Assembly: GCF_000226115.1 (NCBI RefSeq)
Contig: NC_016459.1
Span: 310,001 to 374,000 of the forward strand
Direction: 5' to 3'
Source of the DNA: Thermothielavioides terrestris NRRL 8126
Taxonomy: Eukaryota > Ascomycota > Sordariomycetes > Sordariales > Chaetomiaceae
Length of the DNA stretch: 64,000 nt
Made by a program: the position numbers and the translations under genes. The notes beneath the pieces were generated by a model. The model did no database searches. It was given only the letters and a program-made list of their open reading frames with translations, and was not told the DNA's origin. Positions 1-10,655 of the stretch are shown here, piece by piece (the first letter of the stretch is position 1; each line of letters begins with the position of its first letter).

Positions 1-911
1 TTCCCCGAGCTGCCCACCTTCCCGACCAAGCCCTGCAAGGGCGGCATCATGACGGTGCACCACTTCCCGGCGTGAGTCCCCCTCATCCGCCTACAAGAAC
101 TGCGGTCCTTGCCTTTCCCACTCCATTCCTCCCTTGGCTTTCAGTCCCCCCAACCTCTCTCCTGTCCTGCTCTGGTAACTAACGTTGTGCTTCCACAGCT
201 GCTGGGACGGCAAGAACCTCGACTCGCCCGACCACCAATCGCACATGTACAACACGGTGCGCGAGGCCTTCACGCCGGCGGGGCCGTGCCCGGCCTCGCA
301 CCCGGTGCGCATGCCGCAGCTCGCCTACGAGACCCTCTGGGACACGACGCAGTTCAACGACATGTGGCCGACGGACGGCAGCCAGCCGTTCGTGCTGAGC
401 TTCGGCGACCACGTCGGCTACGGCACGCACGCCGACTACGTACGTTTTTCTTTACCTTTACTGTTCTGTGTGCGCTGGGTTAGGCTGGCGTAGATGATGG
501 CGCAGGCCCTTTCCCCGTCCCAATGTTCCCCTTGTCAATTTTGGGTCTTCTGCACGCCCAATGATGTCTCCTGGTACGCTCGGAAGGAACGGGAGGGCTG
601 ACAGGTTCTGGTGATCAGGTCTTCGGCTGGAAGGGCGACTCGCTGCAGCGCGCCATGGACTCGTCGTGCATGTTCACGGCGTGCGAGAACGGCAGGCCGC
701 TGAAGAGCCAGAGCGTGGCGGACATGAACAAGTGCTCGGTCAAGAGCACGGTGCACGAGAATATCGATGGATGTAAGTTATCGTCTCTCCTCCGGCTTCT
801 CCGATTATTGCTTCAGCGTTTTTTTGCTCTTGGAGCTTGAAAATTACGGATGCTGACTCGTGCTTTGCAGGGCTGACGAGCCTCCCTGGCCAGCCCAGCA
901 TGTCGATGTGA
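1..911 (+). CDS. DUF1996-domain protein, 3' part
   Basis: The 5' end lies outside the window. Exons 1-71, 199-439, 619-772 and 871-911 join in frame; introns are 72-198 (GTGAGT), 440-618 (GTACGT) and 773-870 (GTAAGT). The spliced protein contains FPACWDGKNLDSPDHQSHM and, across the second splice, HADYVFGWKGDSLQRAMD. Both are hallmark blocks of the DUF1996 family, whose fungal members are secreted proteins of unknown biochemical role, often with C-terminal WSC or cellulose-binding extensions. Here the protein stops soon after the domain at TGA 909-911, so it is a short-tailed member. Conserved cysteines (PACW, SSCMFTACEN, NKCSV) agree with an extracellular fold. The signal peptide cannot be seen. 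The family call is strong; function is unknown. Confidence 0.9.
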
Positions 912-1952
912 GATGGAAGGGGTGGGTGGGTGTCGTCGGTTGTGTGAAATGCGATGGGGGTTGCATTGGGAGTTTGGAACACGAGTCCGGGGACGTGAGA
1001 CGTGTTTCGATTCTGCCCAGTTATACTACTATTTTATTCCTCCGTAGCCGATCTTTCGATTGTATGTCAGGTGCGAACATGTTGGTGAAAGCCGTGTGCC
1101 GTACGAGCTTCCCATGCCAAGATTGTGGTGATGGCGGATGCGAGGTCATGCCTCAGACCTGGCATCTTGCAGCGATAGGACAGGCATGAAGACAATGCGG
1201 TAGGCAACATCGCCGAGTTGTCAGGAACACACTCCTGTATCCGGGAGATAGCAAGTCTGTGACCCACAACAATCATCGCAGCCGCGATGGGATAAACTTC
1301 AATAAGCCATACATACATCCGCCGCGCCGGTGAAGGCTGGCGCTGGCGTTCACCCGGCACGCTGACAGCGAGAACAGCAAGCCCGTGGTAGGATTACAAG
1401 AGTCCGCCCACGCCGCTGTCAGGCTTCCGCAGCCCGCTTCTCCGGAGCAAGTCCATGAAGCCGTCTAACCCCAATCGAGGCCACTCCACTCTCCACCTCG
1501 ACATGACAAGATACCATGCATAAAAATGCCCCCACAGACCTTGCAAGAATGCCAACATGCCAACCGAAGTGTAGCGACGTCGTAAAAAGCAGGCCGTATC
1601 GTCAATGCTCCGTCTAGGCGCCGAGCCCGACCGAAGAGCAGAACTTTTGGTCGTCAGAAAGAAATGATCGAAATAGCCAAAAATATTGAAGGGTGGCTCC
1701 GGTACCGCCGCAAGGAGGAGCCAACGGCACAGGAGTCAGCGCAAGTCGAGCGCCATCGCCTGTGCCACAACCGCCATCCGCCGTCCCCGGACCCCGTGCA
1801 ACAGAGGCACCTCCGACCCGGGATGACGCGGGCGGACAGCAACTGCCGCATCGGCGATCCCCAAAGCGGGCCGATCAAGAGCCACCCGCCACCGAAACAT
1901 CCGAAACACCGAACAGAAAACCCAACAAAACTCCACCTCTTACACTCGCTCC
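912..1952. other. intergenic, no gene seen
   Basis: This is the convergent space between the DUF1996 gene and a small minus-strand gene. Short open frames exist on both strands, but none shows family features or a believable splice pattern. No tRNA, repeat or transposon end was recognised. It should hold the two 3' UTRs. Confidence 0.5.
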
Positions 1953-2351
1953 TCAATATCCCCTCTCGTCATGGAAACTAACCCTGTTCCTCCACTCGCC
2001 CTGTTCCCGCACCGTCGGCATGGCACCCATCACTTCCGGCTTCGCGCTCGACCCAAACCCGGGCATGGACGACCACCGATTGAGCCGCTTCTGCTGCTTG
2101 CTGGTACTCTCTCCCGCGCCGACTACGTGCCTTGCCGCGGATGCAGCGGCCGTTGTCACTGTGGAGGCCGCGCTCCGGCTCGTGCTGGACGAGGAGCCCG
2201 TCGTGTTGGGCGACTGGTAGATGTACTCGCCGTCGACGTAGATGGCGTTGGACACGAAGGTCGAGCGGCGGTGGCGCCGGCGCGTGTAGCGCTGCTCGAG
2301 GCGGAAAAGCTCGATCTTGGCCTGGATGCGGTCGAGCAGATTGAGACCCAT
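1953..2351 (-). CDS. small conserved basic hypothetical protein
   Basis: An intronless frame of 132 aa on the minus strand. I chose the ATG at 2351 because a compact, clearly structured block starts there: MGLNLLDRIQAKIELFRLEQ, followed by the basic RYTRRRHRR and a FVSNAIYVDGEYIYQSP segment. The frame is open for a further 29 codons upstream, but that part is Pro/His low complexity and looks like a 5' leader. The N-terminal 30 residues look like an amphipathic, coiled-coil-like helix. The middle is Ser/Thr/Ala rich and probably disordered. The C-terminus ends in RVSFHDERGY. There is no signal peptide or membrane segment. I recall similar small proteins in Sordariomycetes, but no function; the call rests on composition and this N-terminal block. 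Confidence 0.65.
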   Translation of the reverse strand: MGLNLLDRIQAKIELFRLEQRYTRRRHRRSTFVSNAIYVDGEYIYQSPNTTGSSSSTSRSAASTVTTAAASAARHVVGAGESTSKQQKRLNRWSSMPGFGSSAKPEVMGAMPTVREQGEWRNRVSFHDERGY

Positions 2352-3261
2352 GGTGGCTGATGGGTGGTTCTTTGTGTGTGGGTGCGCGCGCGGGGCCGGA
2401 TGGGTGGAAGTTGGTTTGGGAGGGAGCGGCAGGCGCACCGCCTTCGTCGTAGGCCGTCGATGGTGGGAAGTTTAGCTTCTGTGTTTCGTTGGGTTGTCGT
2501 GGAGACAAGAGAGCGTTTGTCGGTGCCTTGATCAACGGATTGGCTGGAATGTGGCTGCGTCCTCAATCTCGCTGGTCCGGGTATCTTATGAGCGATCCGC
2601 GGAGCTCGGGGGATCGGCGTGGTCTCGCGGCAATTTTCGCCTCGTTGGGCTTCAGGCGGCTAATGTCTGGTCGGCGTTGGACAGAAAATATGCGAGGTGG
2701 GGATGGACCGGAAAGAGAGGAAAGAAACCAAGGAGCGACAGGGACAAATGTGCAGAGCGATCGGGCTTTAGGTTGGAAGTTCGGGAACCGAGAGAAGAGG
2801 AGCAGAGCACCAAAATGGTGAGAGGGTCGCAACAACGCAACAGAAGGAGCGAGCTTGCAGCAGGGTGTGGAGCGCACGTGCAAGGGCCACAGTCCTTGAA
2901 AGCCTGGGCATCGTTCTGTGGAGCTTCCATCCGGAGCTACATTAGCGTTAGTGTGTGTAGTGTAGAATCCGGTTGGTTCTTGCCCAGAAATCAACCCCAC
3001 TTGATTTAATCGAAACTGGTCGTCTCCCCGCTTCCTTCGTGCTCGACTTGGCGCATTCTGCAGGACAAGCGACTTGTGTTGTGTGCCCCTGGTATTCCCC
3101 CTGGCAATCGCAGCACGAACGCCCACGCTGCTGCAAGGGCACTGACCAGCCATCCTTACTTGAGCTTGGGCAAGTGGGGACATTCAGGGGTCTGGCACGC
3201 GGCCAAGCGCCTAGCGCACGACCTTGCATACGACCATCAGCTCATTACATAAACTACACTA
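2352..3261. other. intergenic, upstream of small gene, up to pogo element
   Basis: Probably the promoter and 5' UTR of the minus-strand gene ending at 2351, then unique sequence up to the TA target site at 3260-3261. Open frames of 110-206 codons occur on both strands but have no recognisable domain or splice structure. Confidence 0.45.
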
Positions 3262-3309
3262 ACGTCGCCCACACCCATATCGGTTGCCCATAGATACCGG
3301 TCAGCCACA
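3262..3309 (+). repeat. left terminal inverted repeat of pogo element
   Basis: It begins ACGTCGCCCACACCCATA and matches the reverse complement of 5150-5197 apart from mostly transition differences and one small gap near the inner edge. Confidence 0.9.
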
Positions 3310-3424
3310 CAAGCCACTAATTTCCCACGGTTCAGAACACTACAACAACAACATCACTAGCCTGTTTTTCCACCAAACCTTGATCAATCTTGACAGTTTG
3401 TTGTTTTCCAGATACGTTAGGAAG

Positions 3425-5014
3425 ATGGCTAACCAACCTGACAAAGAAGATCGAATTCGCCTTACGATCGAAGCGTTCTAAGCCAAGAAAGTCCACAGCC
3501 TTCGACAGGCCGCCCAGCTCTTCAATATCCTGCATTCCACACTTATAGACCGCTTCAGTGGCCGTACTTCGAACCACCGGGCCGCTACTAAGCACTTACA
3601 ACGCCTTACACCTATAGAGGAGGACTCGATCGTCAAGGCAATATACCAGTTGGATATATAGGGCTAGCCAATGTCTATCTCGGCTATCGAACATCTAGGT
3701 ATACAACTATTATATACTAAGGGCGATGATAAACCTCTAGGCAAGAACTGGTATTACAACTTCCTTTCCTAGCATCTAGATCTTCGAATACACTGCTCCT
3801 ACGTATTAGATCAGTTGAGGAAGGATACTCTGGACTATCAGATAGCTGCCCAGTGGTTCAACCTCTTCTAGACCACCCGCCTAGTATATAGCATCGCCAA
3901 CGACGACATCTACAATATAGATAAAAAAGACTATATAAAAGAGATTAGGGACAACGCTATAGTAATTGTTCTACGCTATAAGGAAGTACTATATTCGATT
4001 TAGCTAGACAACCGCGACTAGGTGTCGATCATCGAATATATCTTAGCCAATAGCTTCGTCTTACTACCCTTCGTTATCTTCGAAGGCACTTATATTTAAT
4101 AGGCCTAGATTCCTTCTAGCCTTAACGACAATATAGTTATCTAGGTCTCTCCCAATAGCTAGATAGACTATAATATTGCCTTTAAATAGATCTAGCACTT
4201 CAACAAGTATACCCGCCCTCGAACTATAGGTATATATTAGCTATTGATCTTCGACGGCTATTTATTATACATTTTACTATAGTTCGTTGAGTACTATAAA
4301 GCTAATAAGATTATACTGCTCTACCTACTACCGTATTCAACCTACGAACTATAGCCCCTTAATATAGGGGTCTTTAGCCCTCTAGTATAGAGATATCGCC
4401 AGTTGGTTATATAAAACGCTCTGTTCAATACCTCCTAGATCAACAACTTCCAGTTCTTAACTATCTACCCGCAAATACGTAAAACGATCTACAAGAATAT
4501 CGCCAACGTATAAAGGGGGGCTAGATTAATACCGTTCAACCCCAATAAGATCCTAGTATACTATCGCCTAAAGACCTCCCCATTTATAAGCTTTACCAAC
4601 AATTTTAGGCAGTCTATAGGCATCGAAGCTACTAGAGCTATAGCTTCGAAGATTGATAGTCTTATAGAGGAGGTCCTCAAGGTTTACGCTACACCGATCA
4701 AACAGAAGATAGTCCAGTTGAAGGAGGAATATCTAACTCTGTAAGCTAACTACAACACCCTCAATAGGCTAAACCAAGCCCTAGTCAAGAAGAGGCTAGA
4801 AGGAAGGAAAAAGGCTACAAAGAAGCACTTCGGCGAGGCCTACGTATTGACAGTTGTAGCCATTCGAGAGCAACTGCGTCAGAGGCAGGAGATTGAGGAT
4901 GAAGTAGCGAAGGCGAAGGCATTCCAAACAGCCATCCAGGGCGTTGTAGGCTTTGCAAAGAAGGTCAATAAGGAGCTTCCGGCACTGAGCTTCGAAACCA
5001 CCATCTTCCAGTAG
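3425..5014 (+). pseudogene. pogo/Fot1 transposase with many in-frame stops
   Basis: A single frame of 529 codons runs from ATG 3425 to the stop at 5012-5014. At the points I checked it shows no frameshift, only nonsense codons, mostly TAG. The N-terminus (RLTIEAF, then RQAAQLFNILHSTLIDR) is the helix-turn-helix DNA-binding region. The middle carries the DDE endonuclease of the pogo group: an HFNKYTRPRT block, RLLIFDGY-like sequence, LPPYSTYELQPLNIGVFSPL-like sequence and IPFNPNKILVYY. The C-terminal 120 residues are Lys/Glu rich (KKRLEGRKKATKKHFGEAY) and are nearly free of stops. Stops fall where CAG or TGG is expected, such as before PLNIGVFSP, which fits CpA-to-TpA change. Confidence 0.9.
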
Positions 5015-5149
5015 TTGGCCTGCAATTACTAGCTTGCGAATAGCTTTAATTTTGAGCTGTTTTAGGCCGTCTTCGTACGTGATGCTTGTTCTAGTGTTGT
5101 AGCTTGCCCCTGAATTTTGTATGGAAATTGGCTTACTGGATTAGGGACA

Positions 5150-5197
5150 GTTTGGTGGCCGGGATCCGTGGGCAACCGACATGGGTGTGGGCGACGT
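5150..5197 (-). repeat. right terminal inverted repeat of pogo element
   Basis: Reverse complement of the left end. It keeps the G/C-rich version (CATGTCGGTTGCCCACGG), so it is closer to the unmutated end. Confidence 0.9.
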
Positions 5198-5199
5198 TA

Positions 5200-5760
5200 T
5201 TCCGTACACTACGTGTACTGTGTACCTAATGTAATACTCCCGTCCGTACCTTACTGGAGTCGCCAACAGCTTATCGCGCAAATTGGGTAACTAAGTCTAG
5301 CCCAAGACGGAGTGGCGCCCTCAATAATGGAAATGCAGATGCTGGCGTCGGAAGAGCTCAACTCCGGCTGGGCTTGGTTGGGGAACCAGGAGTGGCCCGT
5401 GCGTCTCCCACCTAATTTGGCAGGAGACGCACGGGCCGCCCCTGGGGTGTGTTCTTTCACAGTAAAAGAACTGCTCGGTTGTTTTGTGAACTAAGTGTAA
5501 CTTACTGTATTACACTGTGTATACAGTTCCATGTTAACCAAGCTACCTGGTACCTGGTACGAGAGAACCGTAACCTCCCCACCTTCTTTCAACCTTCGTC
5601 ATTCAAGCACCATCTACCCTCGACCGACAAATCCCAAGACCACGCACGAACCACGCGAGTAGCCATACAGCATCATCTCGCGTTGCAAGGAAATCGGTGA
5701 TCAAAAACTACTCAACTCTTTTTGGTGCGCCGCAACCGGCAGGCAGGGAACTTGCCCCGC
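5200..5760. other. intergenic with a long imperfect palindrome
   Basis: Sequence between the right end of the pogo element and the start codon of the next plus-strand gene. Apart from the palindrome at 5386-5445 I see only the likely promoter and 5' UTR of the downstream gene. Confidence 0.5.
5386..5445. repeat. inverted repeat, 23-bp arms, 14-nt loop
   Basis: Left arm 5386-5408 and right arm 5423-5445. The inner 15 bp (GGCCCGTGCGTCTCC and its complement) pair perfectly; the outer 8 bp pair with two transition differences. The loop 5409-5422 is CACCTAATTTGGCA. No transposon end or target duplication was recognised, so it may be a hairpin-forming regulatory site or the core of a small degenerate MITE. 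Confidence 0.75.
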
Positions 5761-7150
5761 ATGGGTCAACCACCCAATGTGACAGCCGAAATGCTCGGCG
5801 CTGAGCACTACCACCCTCTGGTTGGCGCCATCCACAACATCTTGTCTACAGACCTTGCCGAAACTACATTTGCGCAGCTTTTTGACGGGCTTCCCGATGT
5901 CCACACGGTTTGGGACACGCGCGGGGCTTTCTTGCTCAAAGGCCACCCCCTCATCGAACATGATCGGCTGTGTGACGGCGCGATCGAGAACTTCAAAGTC
6001 TTCCGCGACGGCTTCGACCCTGCTGTTCTAACCTTCAATGCATGGGTACGTATACCCGCTCCTACCCTCTTAGAAGCATCGGTTGCTCATCCGCAATAGG
6101 TCATGCAGCGCTACCAGAACGCCTCGCCAGGCTCTCGCGAGTTCAAGATGCGTCTTTGTGAGCTTGTGGCGGCATCAATTCACCAAATCGCGGTCCTCAT
6201 CTTCCAGTCGCCGACCAAGTTGCACAGCAAAGAGTATATCGACTTCGTTGACTCCTGGAAGAGGGAGTCCCGATGGGTCCAGTATGATGGGTGCCCTCCC
6301 TACCTTGAGAAAGCGATTGAGCCTTTCCCCACGCTCTTCTTCCATTGTGACTACGTCGACGACGATCAGTACCCGCACGGCGTCGCTGATGTGGCTGGAT
6401 ACTGGGCCGAGGATCGTGTCCTCGGGGGCATTGTGCTGTTTGATCGCGGCCAGTCCGGAACTGAGGTGGGTTTCCCCGTATGGTTTCGCCGAGTAACCTG
6501 GGGCTGAAGCGGAACAGTGCAAGGACATATATTTCCACTCTGGTCGGAGACGAACGACATTCCGGGTCTGGAGACTGCAAGACACCCAGTTCGACCAGAT
6601 GGTGGACTTCCTGCTCTCCGAGGACGGCTCGGCGCCTTCCCCGTTCCCTCTCCTTGCGTCCTCTGAAAATCGACATCGCCATGACCCTTGGGACGCAATA
6701 GTCTTGCATCGGGTTTTTAGAGATCCATGGGAGCGCAAAGTCCCGCCCACGAAACCGGAGGAGCGCGATGTCGTGGCAGCCGGCGACTATCCTGAGCTCG
6801 ACGACATGGTCAACCAGGTCCAACTGGCGGTACAGCGGGAGCCGCATATGGTCTTCAACTGGAATGCTGAGATGGAAGCGCAAGCATTCCCTTGGCTGCC
6901 GCGCCGTCACGGCGGCGGGGATGTGGGCGACGGTGAATCGCCTCTGGAGAGCGAGTTGTCTGACGATGAACCGAACTCGTTGTGCGCCTTGAGCCCACCC
7001 AGCACGCCGCCTCCTCCGAGCCGGATCGGTATATCGTTGCAGGCCGACGCAGTGCCAGACTCTAACACTCCTTTGGGGCAGGAGGGACATGATGGTAGTC
7101 CGGCTGAGGCTGCAAGGGATAGTGAGCCCGTTGGCCAGGGCTGCGGTTAG
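5761..7150 (+). CDS. uncharacterised fungal protein, 427 aa
   Basis: Exons 5761-6045, 6100-6465 and 6518-7150. Introns are 6046-6099 (GTACGT...AATAG) and 6466-6517 (GTGGGT...AACAG with a CTGA branch point); this second choice restores the frame as GQSGTE|CKDIYFHSG. The ATG at 5761 is the first in frame; only a TTG lies upstream. The first 290 residues look like a folded domain with aromatic blocks (VHTVWDTRGAFLLKGHPLIE, VADVAGYWAEDRVLGGIVLF, TTFRVWRLQDTQFDQMVDFL). The last 100 residues are acidic, Pro/Ser rich and probably disordered. I see no signal peptide, membrane helix or catalytic motif I can name. I recall it only as a family of hypothetical proteins in Sordariomycetes. Gene structure is well supported; function is unknown. 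Confidence 0.75.
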
Positions 7151-8296
7151 GGTTGATCGGGGAAAGAATGGCAGGTTCACTGAGGATGCCTGCTCGTTGA
7201 ACGTTGCCGCAGGCTGCCAACCGCGACAGTTCTCATATCTCAGAGGGGAAACAGAGCACGAAACGTGTTCGGCAACCGCGCCTCAAATCCGAGGCCATCA
7301 GAGCTTAGACGCAGTTGGCGAAATTTAACCCATTTCTTAGCGCCTGTCTCCTGTTGCACGACGGCTTACTGCCAGTTACACTCACGGCAGTTACATATCC
7401 TTTGCAGTAGATCGCGGCGCCTTTGTCATGGTATGGTAATGTGCCTACGAGATCATCGTCCTGACACCCGCGATGTTCTTCCCACGGTGCTCAAATGAGC
7501 ACAATTCGATCGGAGCGTCATAGCAAGTCGGATACGTCATCTACGAGGCTAAGGGCGACGCATATAGCTTCATTTTGTTGTGTCCCACTGAAAAGATTTC
7601 TTGGATCGTCTCATGCACAAGTGCTCAACATGGCCCGCGGCTAACGGCTGCGAGAATGGGCAGAGCGGGTGTTCGCGAGGCCCTGGAGTCAGTCGCCTTT
7701 GCGATGCAGGCTTGCCGCCATGATTGGCAATACAGCCACAACTTCGCGATTCCCTCCACTTTGGCGCACAAGATGATCAGATGAAACAGAACATTTGCCG
7801 CGACGCGACGCGACGCGTCAGGGACCACCTGTTGGGGTTCGCGTACAGGAAGATTGGATCTTGATACTTAAGAGCTGCCAACGACGTGCGCCGGCCAACG
7901 AAAGGCGATGGGCTCCCAATCATGTTGATCACTGTTGCCCGAACAATGGCGAAGGAACCAAAGTCCAGGTCGGCCACTTCCCCTTCAGACCGGGCGGAGG
8001 AAAGCGCTGCCGGCCGTCAACGGGCTGCTCAACTGGAACAAGCCTCCTGTGTCTCGTCTGAGGTTCTCAGGCATTGCAGGCAGTCGCTCAGAAATCGGCT
8101 TCATTGATGAATCCCCGCGCATCCTTCATTCCCAAACTTATCGCGAAATCCCTCGCCAGTTACCTCTCACTCCAACCTCACTCCCTCCTCACAAGGTGGA
8201 AATTCTTCCTGGGTACTAGAAAACGACTTGTTATGGCATTGTAAGAGCCACTTACTCCATCACTCTATTACTTCTCACCCCTCCTACCCTGTCATC
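7151..8296. other. intergenic, no gene seen
   Basis: A 3' flank of the upstream gene and 5' flank of the HELVH gene. It holds a small (CGACG)n run near 7797-7818. The short frames here lack domain features. The last 150 bases are rich in C/T, as often seen before fungal start codons. Confidence 0.5.
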
Positions 8297-9426
8297 ATGC
8301 CACCCATGCCGCAATGGCAAGCCATCTCCGGCTCCGCGGCCGAGGCCGACCTCGCCGCGAGCTCGCCTTTTGACGTCTGCGGGTTGAGGGTACTGCTTCC
8401 CGCTCAGAACGGTTCGTTCCGCCGCCTGTGTCCAGGAGACGATGTATTTGACTGCGTTGCATCCCTGGCCAGCCTGGCCCTCGACCTGCTCGAGTGCAAA
8501 TCCAGCATCCTTGCGCTCAAGGCCATCACACGCGATGTCGCCAAGGTCAGCCTGGAGGTGCCAGGGCTGCGCAACCTCGAGGAGACAGACATCGAGCCTA
8601 CGATTCTGGAATATCTTGGGGCCATCCGCACCAGCTTTCCGCATGTTGTCGTGTCCAACCAACATGGCATGGAAGGGAAAAACGGCCGCACCCACAAGAA
8701 AGACTGCCAGGATGCATTCCAGCCTAAGTCAGCTGCAGTCATCGAGCTCAACGCGACGGTAAGAGGATATCCTACCGACCCTCGAGCTTTCCTAGGTAAC
8801 CGGCTCTCCCACTCACACCTCGGCAGCTCGTGAAGTGGCTAGCTGATGCCTTGACGAACATGAGATCAACTGGATCAGCAAAGAGCACTCGCCGCTTCCG
8901 CAACCTCCACCTTCGCCTGTCCATTACGTTGGCCCACGAACTTGTCCACATTTTCGTTCTCTTCCTCGTGCGCATCGGAAGCGAACACACTCCACCCCAG
9001 GTCAGCTTCGGTCCGTTCGGAACCAGGACGGTGGGCGAATCCGGCCGTTCTTGGGAGTCCAAGTTGTTCGGGGGCTACATCGACATGCGTCACAACACCG
9101 AGGGCGTCGAAGCCATCGCATTGTGCGACGAGACGAAGCAAAACTGCTGGCGGATCAAGACGGTGGTCATTGACGATCTCCTGGTCCGCAACTTCAACCG
9201 ATGGCTTCAGCCGGGAGTCCCGCTCAGCGACAAGGAGGAATATCCCCAGGGCCAGGCGACAGAACGGTTGACGGGCCTTCAATGGAAGGTAAAATACGAC
9301 GACGTTTTCCCGCCGCTGCCACCGACTGCTCAAGGCGCCCAGAAACCTGGCCAGGAGGCTCAGGAGCTCAGCCCGGCCCAGATTGCGGAGCTCACTGCGG
9401 GTAAGATCATGGACATGCCCCAGTAA
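8297..9426 (+). CDS. putative zincin-like protein with HELVH motif, 353 aa
   Basis: Exons 8297-8758 and 8827-9426, with intron 8759-8826 (GTAAGA...GGCAG). ATG 8297 follows a C/T-rich leader. The N-terminal 154 residues contain a CGLRVLLPAQNGSFRRL block and several Leu-rich helices. Exon 2 carries LSITLAHELVHIFVLFLVRI, an HExxH zinc-binding motif at residues 191-195, then TPP and a GESGRSWESKLFGGYIDM block in which Glu225 could be the third, gluzincin-type ligand. This suggests a metallopeptidase-like fold, but the family is not one I can name and activity is not shown. The C-terminal 60 residues are Gln/Pro/Ala rich. There is no signal peptide, so it is probably intracellular. It lies head-to-tail with the orphan gene upstream, about 1.1 kb away. 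Confidence 0.72.
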
Positions 9427-10502
9427 AACCTGAGCGGGCATGACTTGCGTGCGTTTGCTCTCGATCCGGTTCACACTCGCCTCCGCCAAGTTCGGAAAGG
9501 CTGAGGGCTTAAAAGACTGTCGGCGGCAGCTCTCTTTATTAGCCTGCCCGGGCCATACTTTATTAAAACGCCCTACGGCGACTGCCTCCGTCATGTAAGT
9601 CTGAAGCCACGAAGGGTTGGCAGCCCGCTTCGCGGGCTGTCCCATGGCTTAGGTACTTACAGTTACCACTGGTTACCCGCCTATGGCACTATACCGTGCC
9701 CCTGTTCCCCCCAGTGCTTGTGTGTACCTGCGGAATGCGCCCAGTGCCACCGGTGCCTACGTTGTGCCCAGGGTGTGCCCCCGGTGCCGCCCGCGGTGAC
9801 GGTGCCCTGCGTACAGCTCCCCAAATTGCCCACCTGCATACGGCCCCCCAAGTTCGACGAAACGGGCGTGTGGCCTACGATGCAGGCGCGTTGAGAAAAA
9901 AGAGGGAAAAGGATAACGAAACAACTGGGGAAGGAAACCTTGGAAACAGCAATTGGAAAACGATAAGGTAACAATCGAACCAATCAAAAGCAGTAACAGA
10001 GCCTTGATTACTCAGTACACAGTAAGGGGGCATGTCCCCCTGAAGGTAAGCGGTCCCTCCACCTCAAGTATAAATACAACCCGCTCCTGCGTATCGCCCA
10101 CGCCGCGCCCCGCAACGCGTCGTGAGCTATCCCTCCTTCTGGCTGTCCAACTTGCCGGAACTCACCTTTCCGGCTGGGTGACGACCGAGGTATGGGCCCC
10201 TATTTCGGCCCGATGCGCTCCACTTGCTTCTGCGGTGCGCCAGCGGCGCTCCCGGGCACCATAGGTGTTGACCCCCGCCGCTTTATGTGCGTCGCGGCGG
10301 CTAGAGGCCCACCCTTCTGGCGTCCTCCCTCTGCTCTTGATCCTCCTTGTAACACAATGGCGAAGAACAAGAAGAGGGGGAGAGGGATAGAAAGGAAGAA
10401 AAGGAGAAAGGAAGAAAGAAGAAATGAAGAAAGGAAGAAAGAAAAGAAAAGAAAGATAGGAAAGTAAGGGGGGAAAAGGAAAGAAGAGGCTTAAAAAAAC
10501 AG

Positions 10503-10563
<61 letters not shown>

Positions 10564-10655
10564 AGGCAAGAACAAAGAACAACATATTCACTACATTCCC
10601 ACATGGCTAACCCTCACAGGCATCATCACCCCCATCCCGCTCCCAGCCACACCGT
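9427..10655. other. intergenic, low-complexity rich
   Basis: It has a short perfect hairpin at 9621-9639 (CAGCCCGC, loop TTC, GCGGGCTG), a stretch of repeated GTGCC words near 9690-9800, and a purine tract ending in a long A run (listed separately). The Phe-rich minus-strand frames here are only the complement of that tract. No gene is supported. It separates a plus-strand gene from the 3' end of a minus-strand gene, so it is a convergent intergenic space. Confidence 0.5.
10359..10561. repeat. purine tract followed by a 59-nt A homopolymer
   Basis: From 10359 the plus strand is almost pure A/G (AAGAAGAGGGGGAGAGGG and similar) and ends in an unbroken run of A at 10503-10561. Upstream sequence shows no reverse transcriptase remnant, so I do not call it a retroposon tail. 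Confidence 0.9.

Larger units (their letters stand above)
3262..5197 (+). mobile_element. Fot1/pogo-type (Tc1-mariner) DNA transposon, RIP-mutated
   Basis: A complete element of 1936 bp, close to the usual 1.9 kb of Fot1/Pot2-like fungal pogo elements. It is flanked by TA at 3260-3261 and 5198-5199, the Tc1-mariner target duplication. The ends are matching inverted repeats of about 48 bp beginning ACGTCGCCCACACCCAT. One transposase frame fills the interior on the plus strand. The left repeat has A/T where the right has G/C (for example CATATCGG against CATGTCGG), as expected of RIP. It cannot move by itself because its transposase is full of stops. Confidence 0.93.

Noticed and set aside
6197..7180. 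327-codon minus-strand open frame
   Set aside because: Antisense to exons 2 and 3 of the 427-aa gene, whose splice sites and composition are much better supported.
10162..10591. Phe-rich minus-strand frames
   Set aside because: They only translate the complement of the A/G tract and the A59 run.
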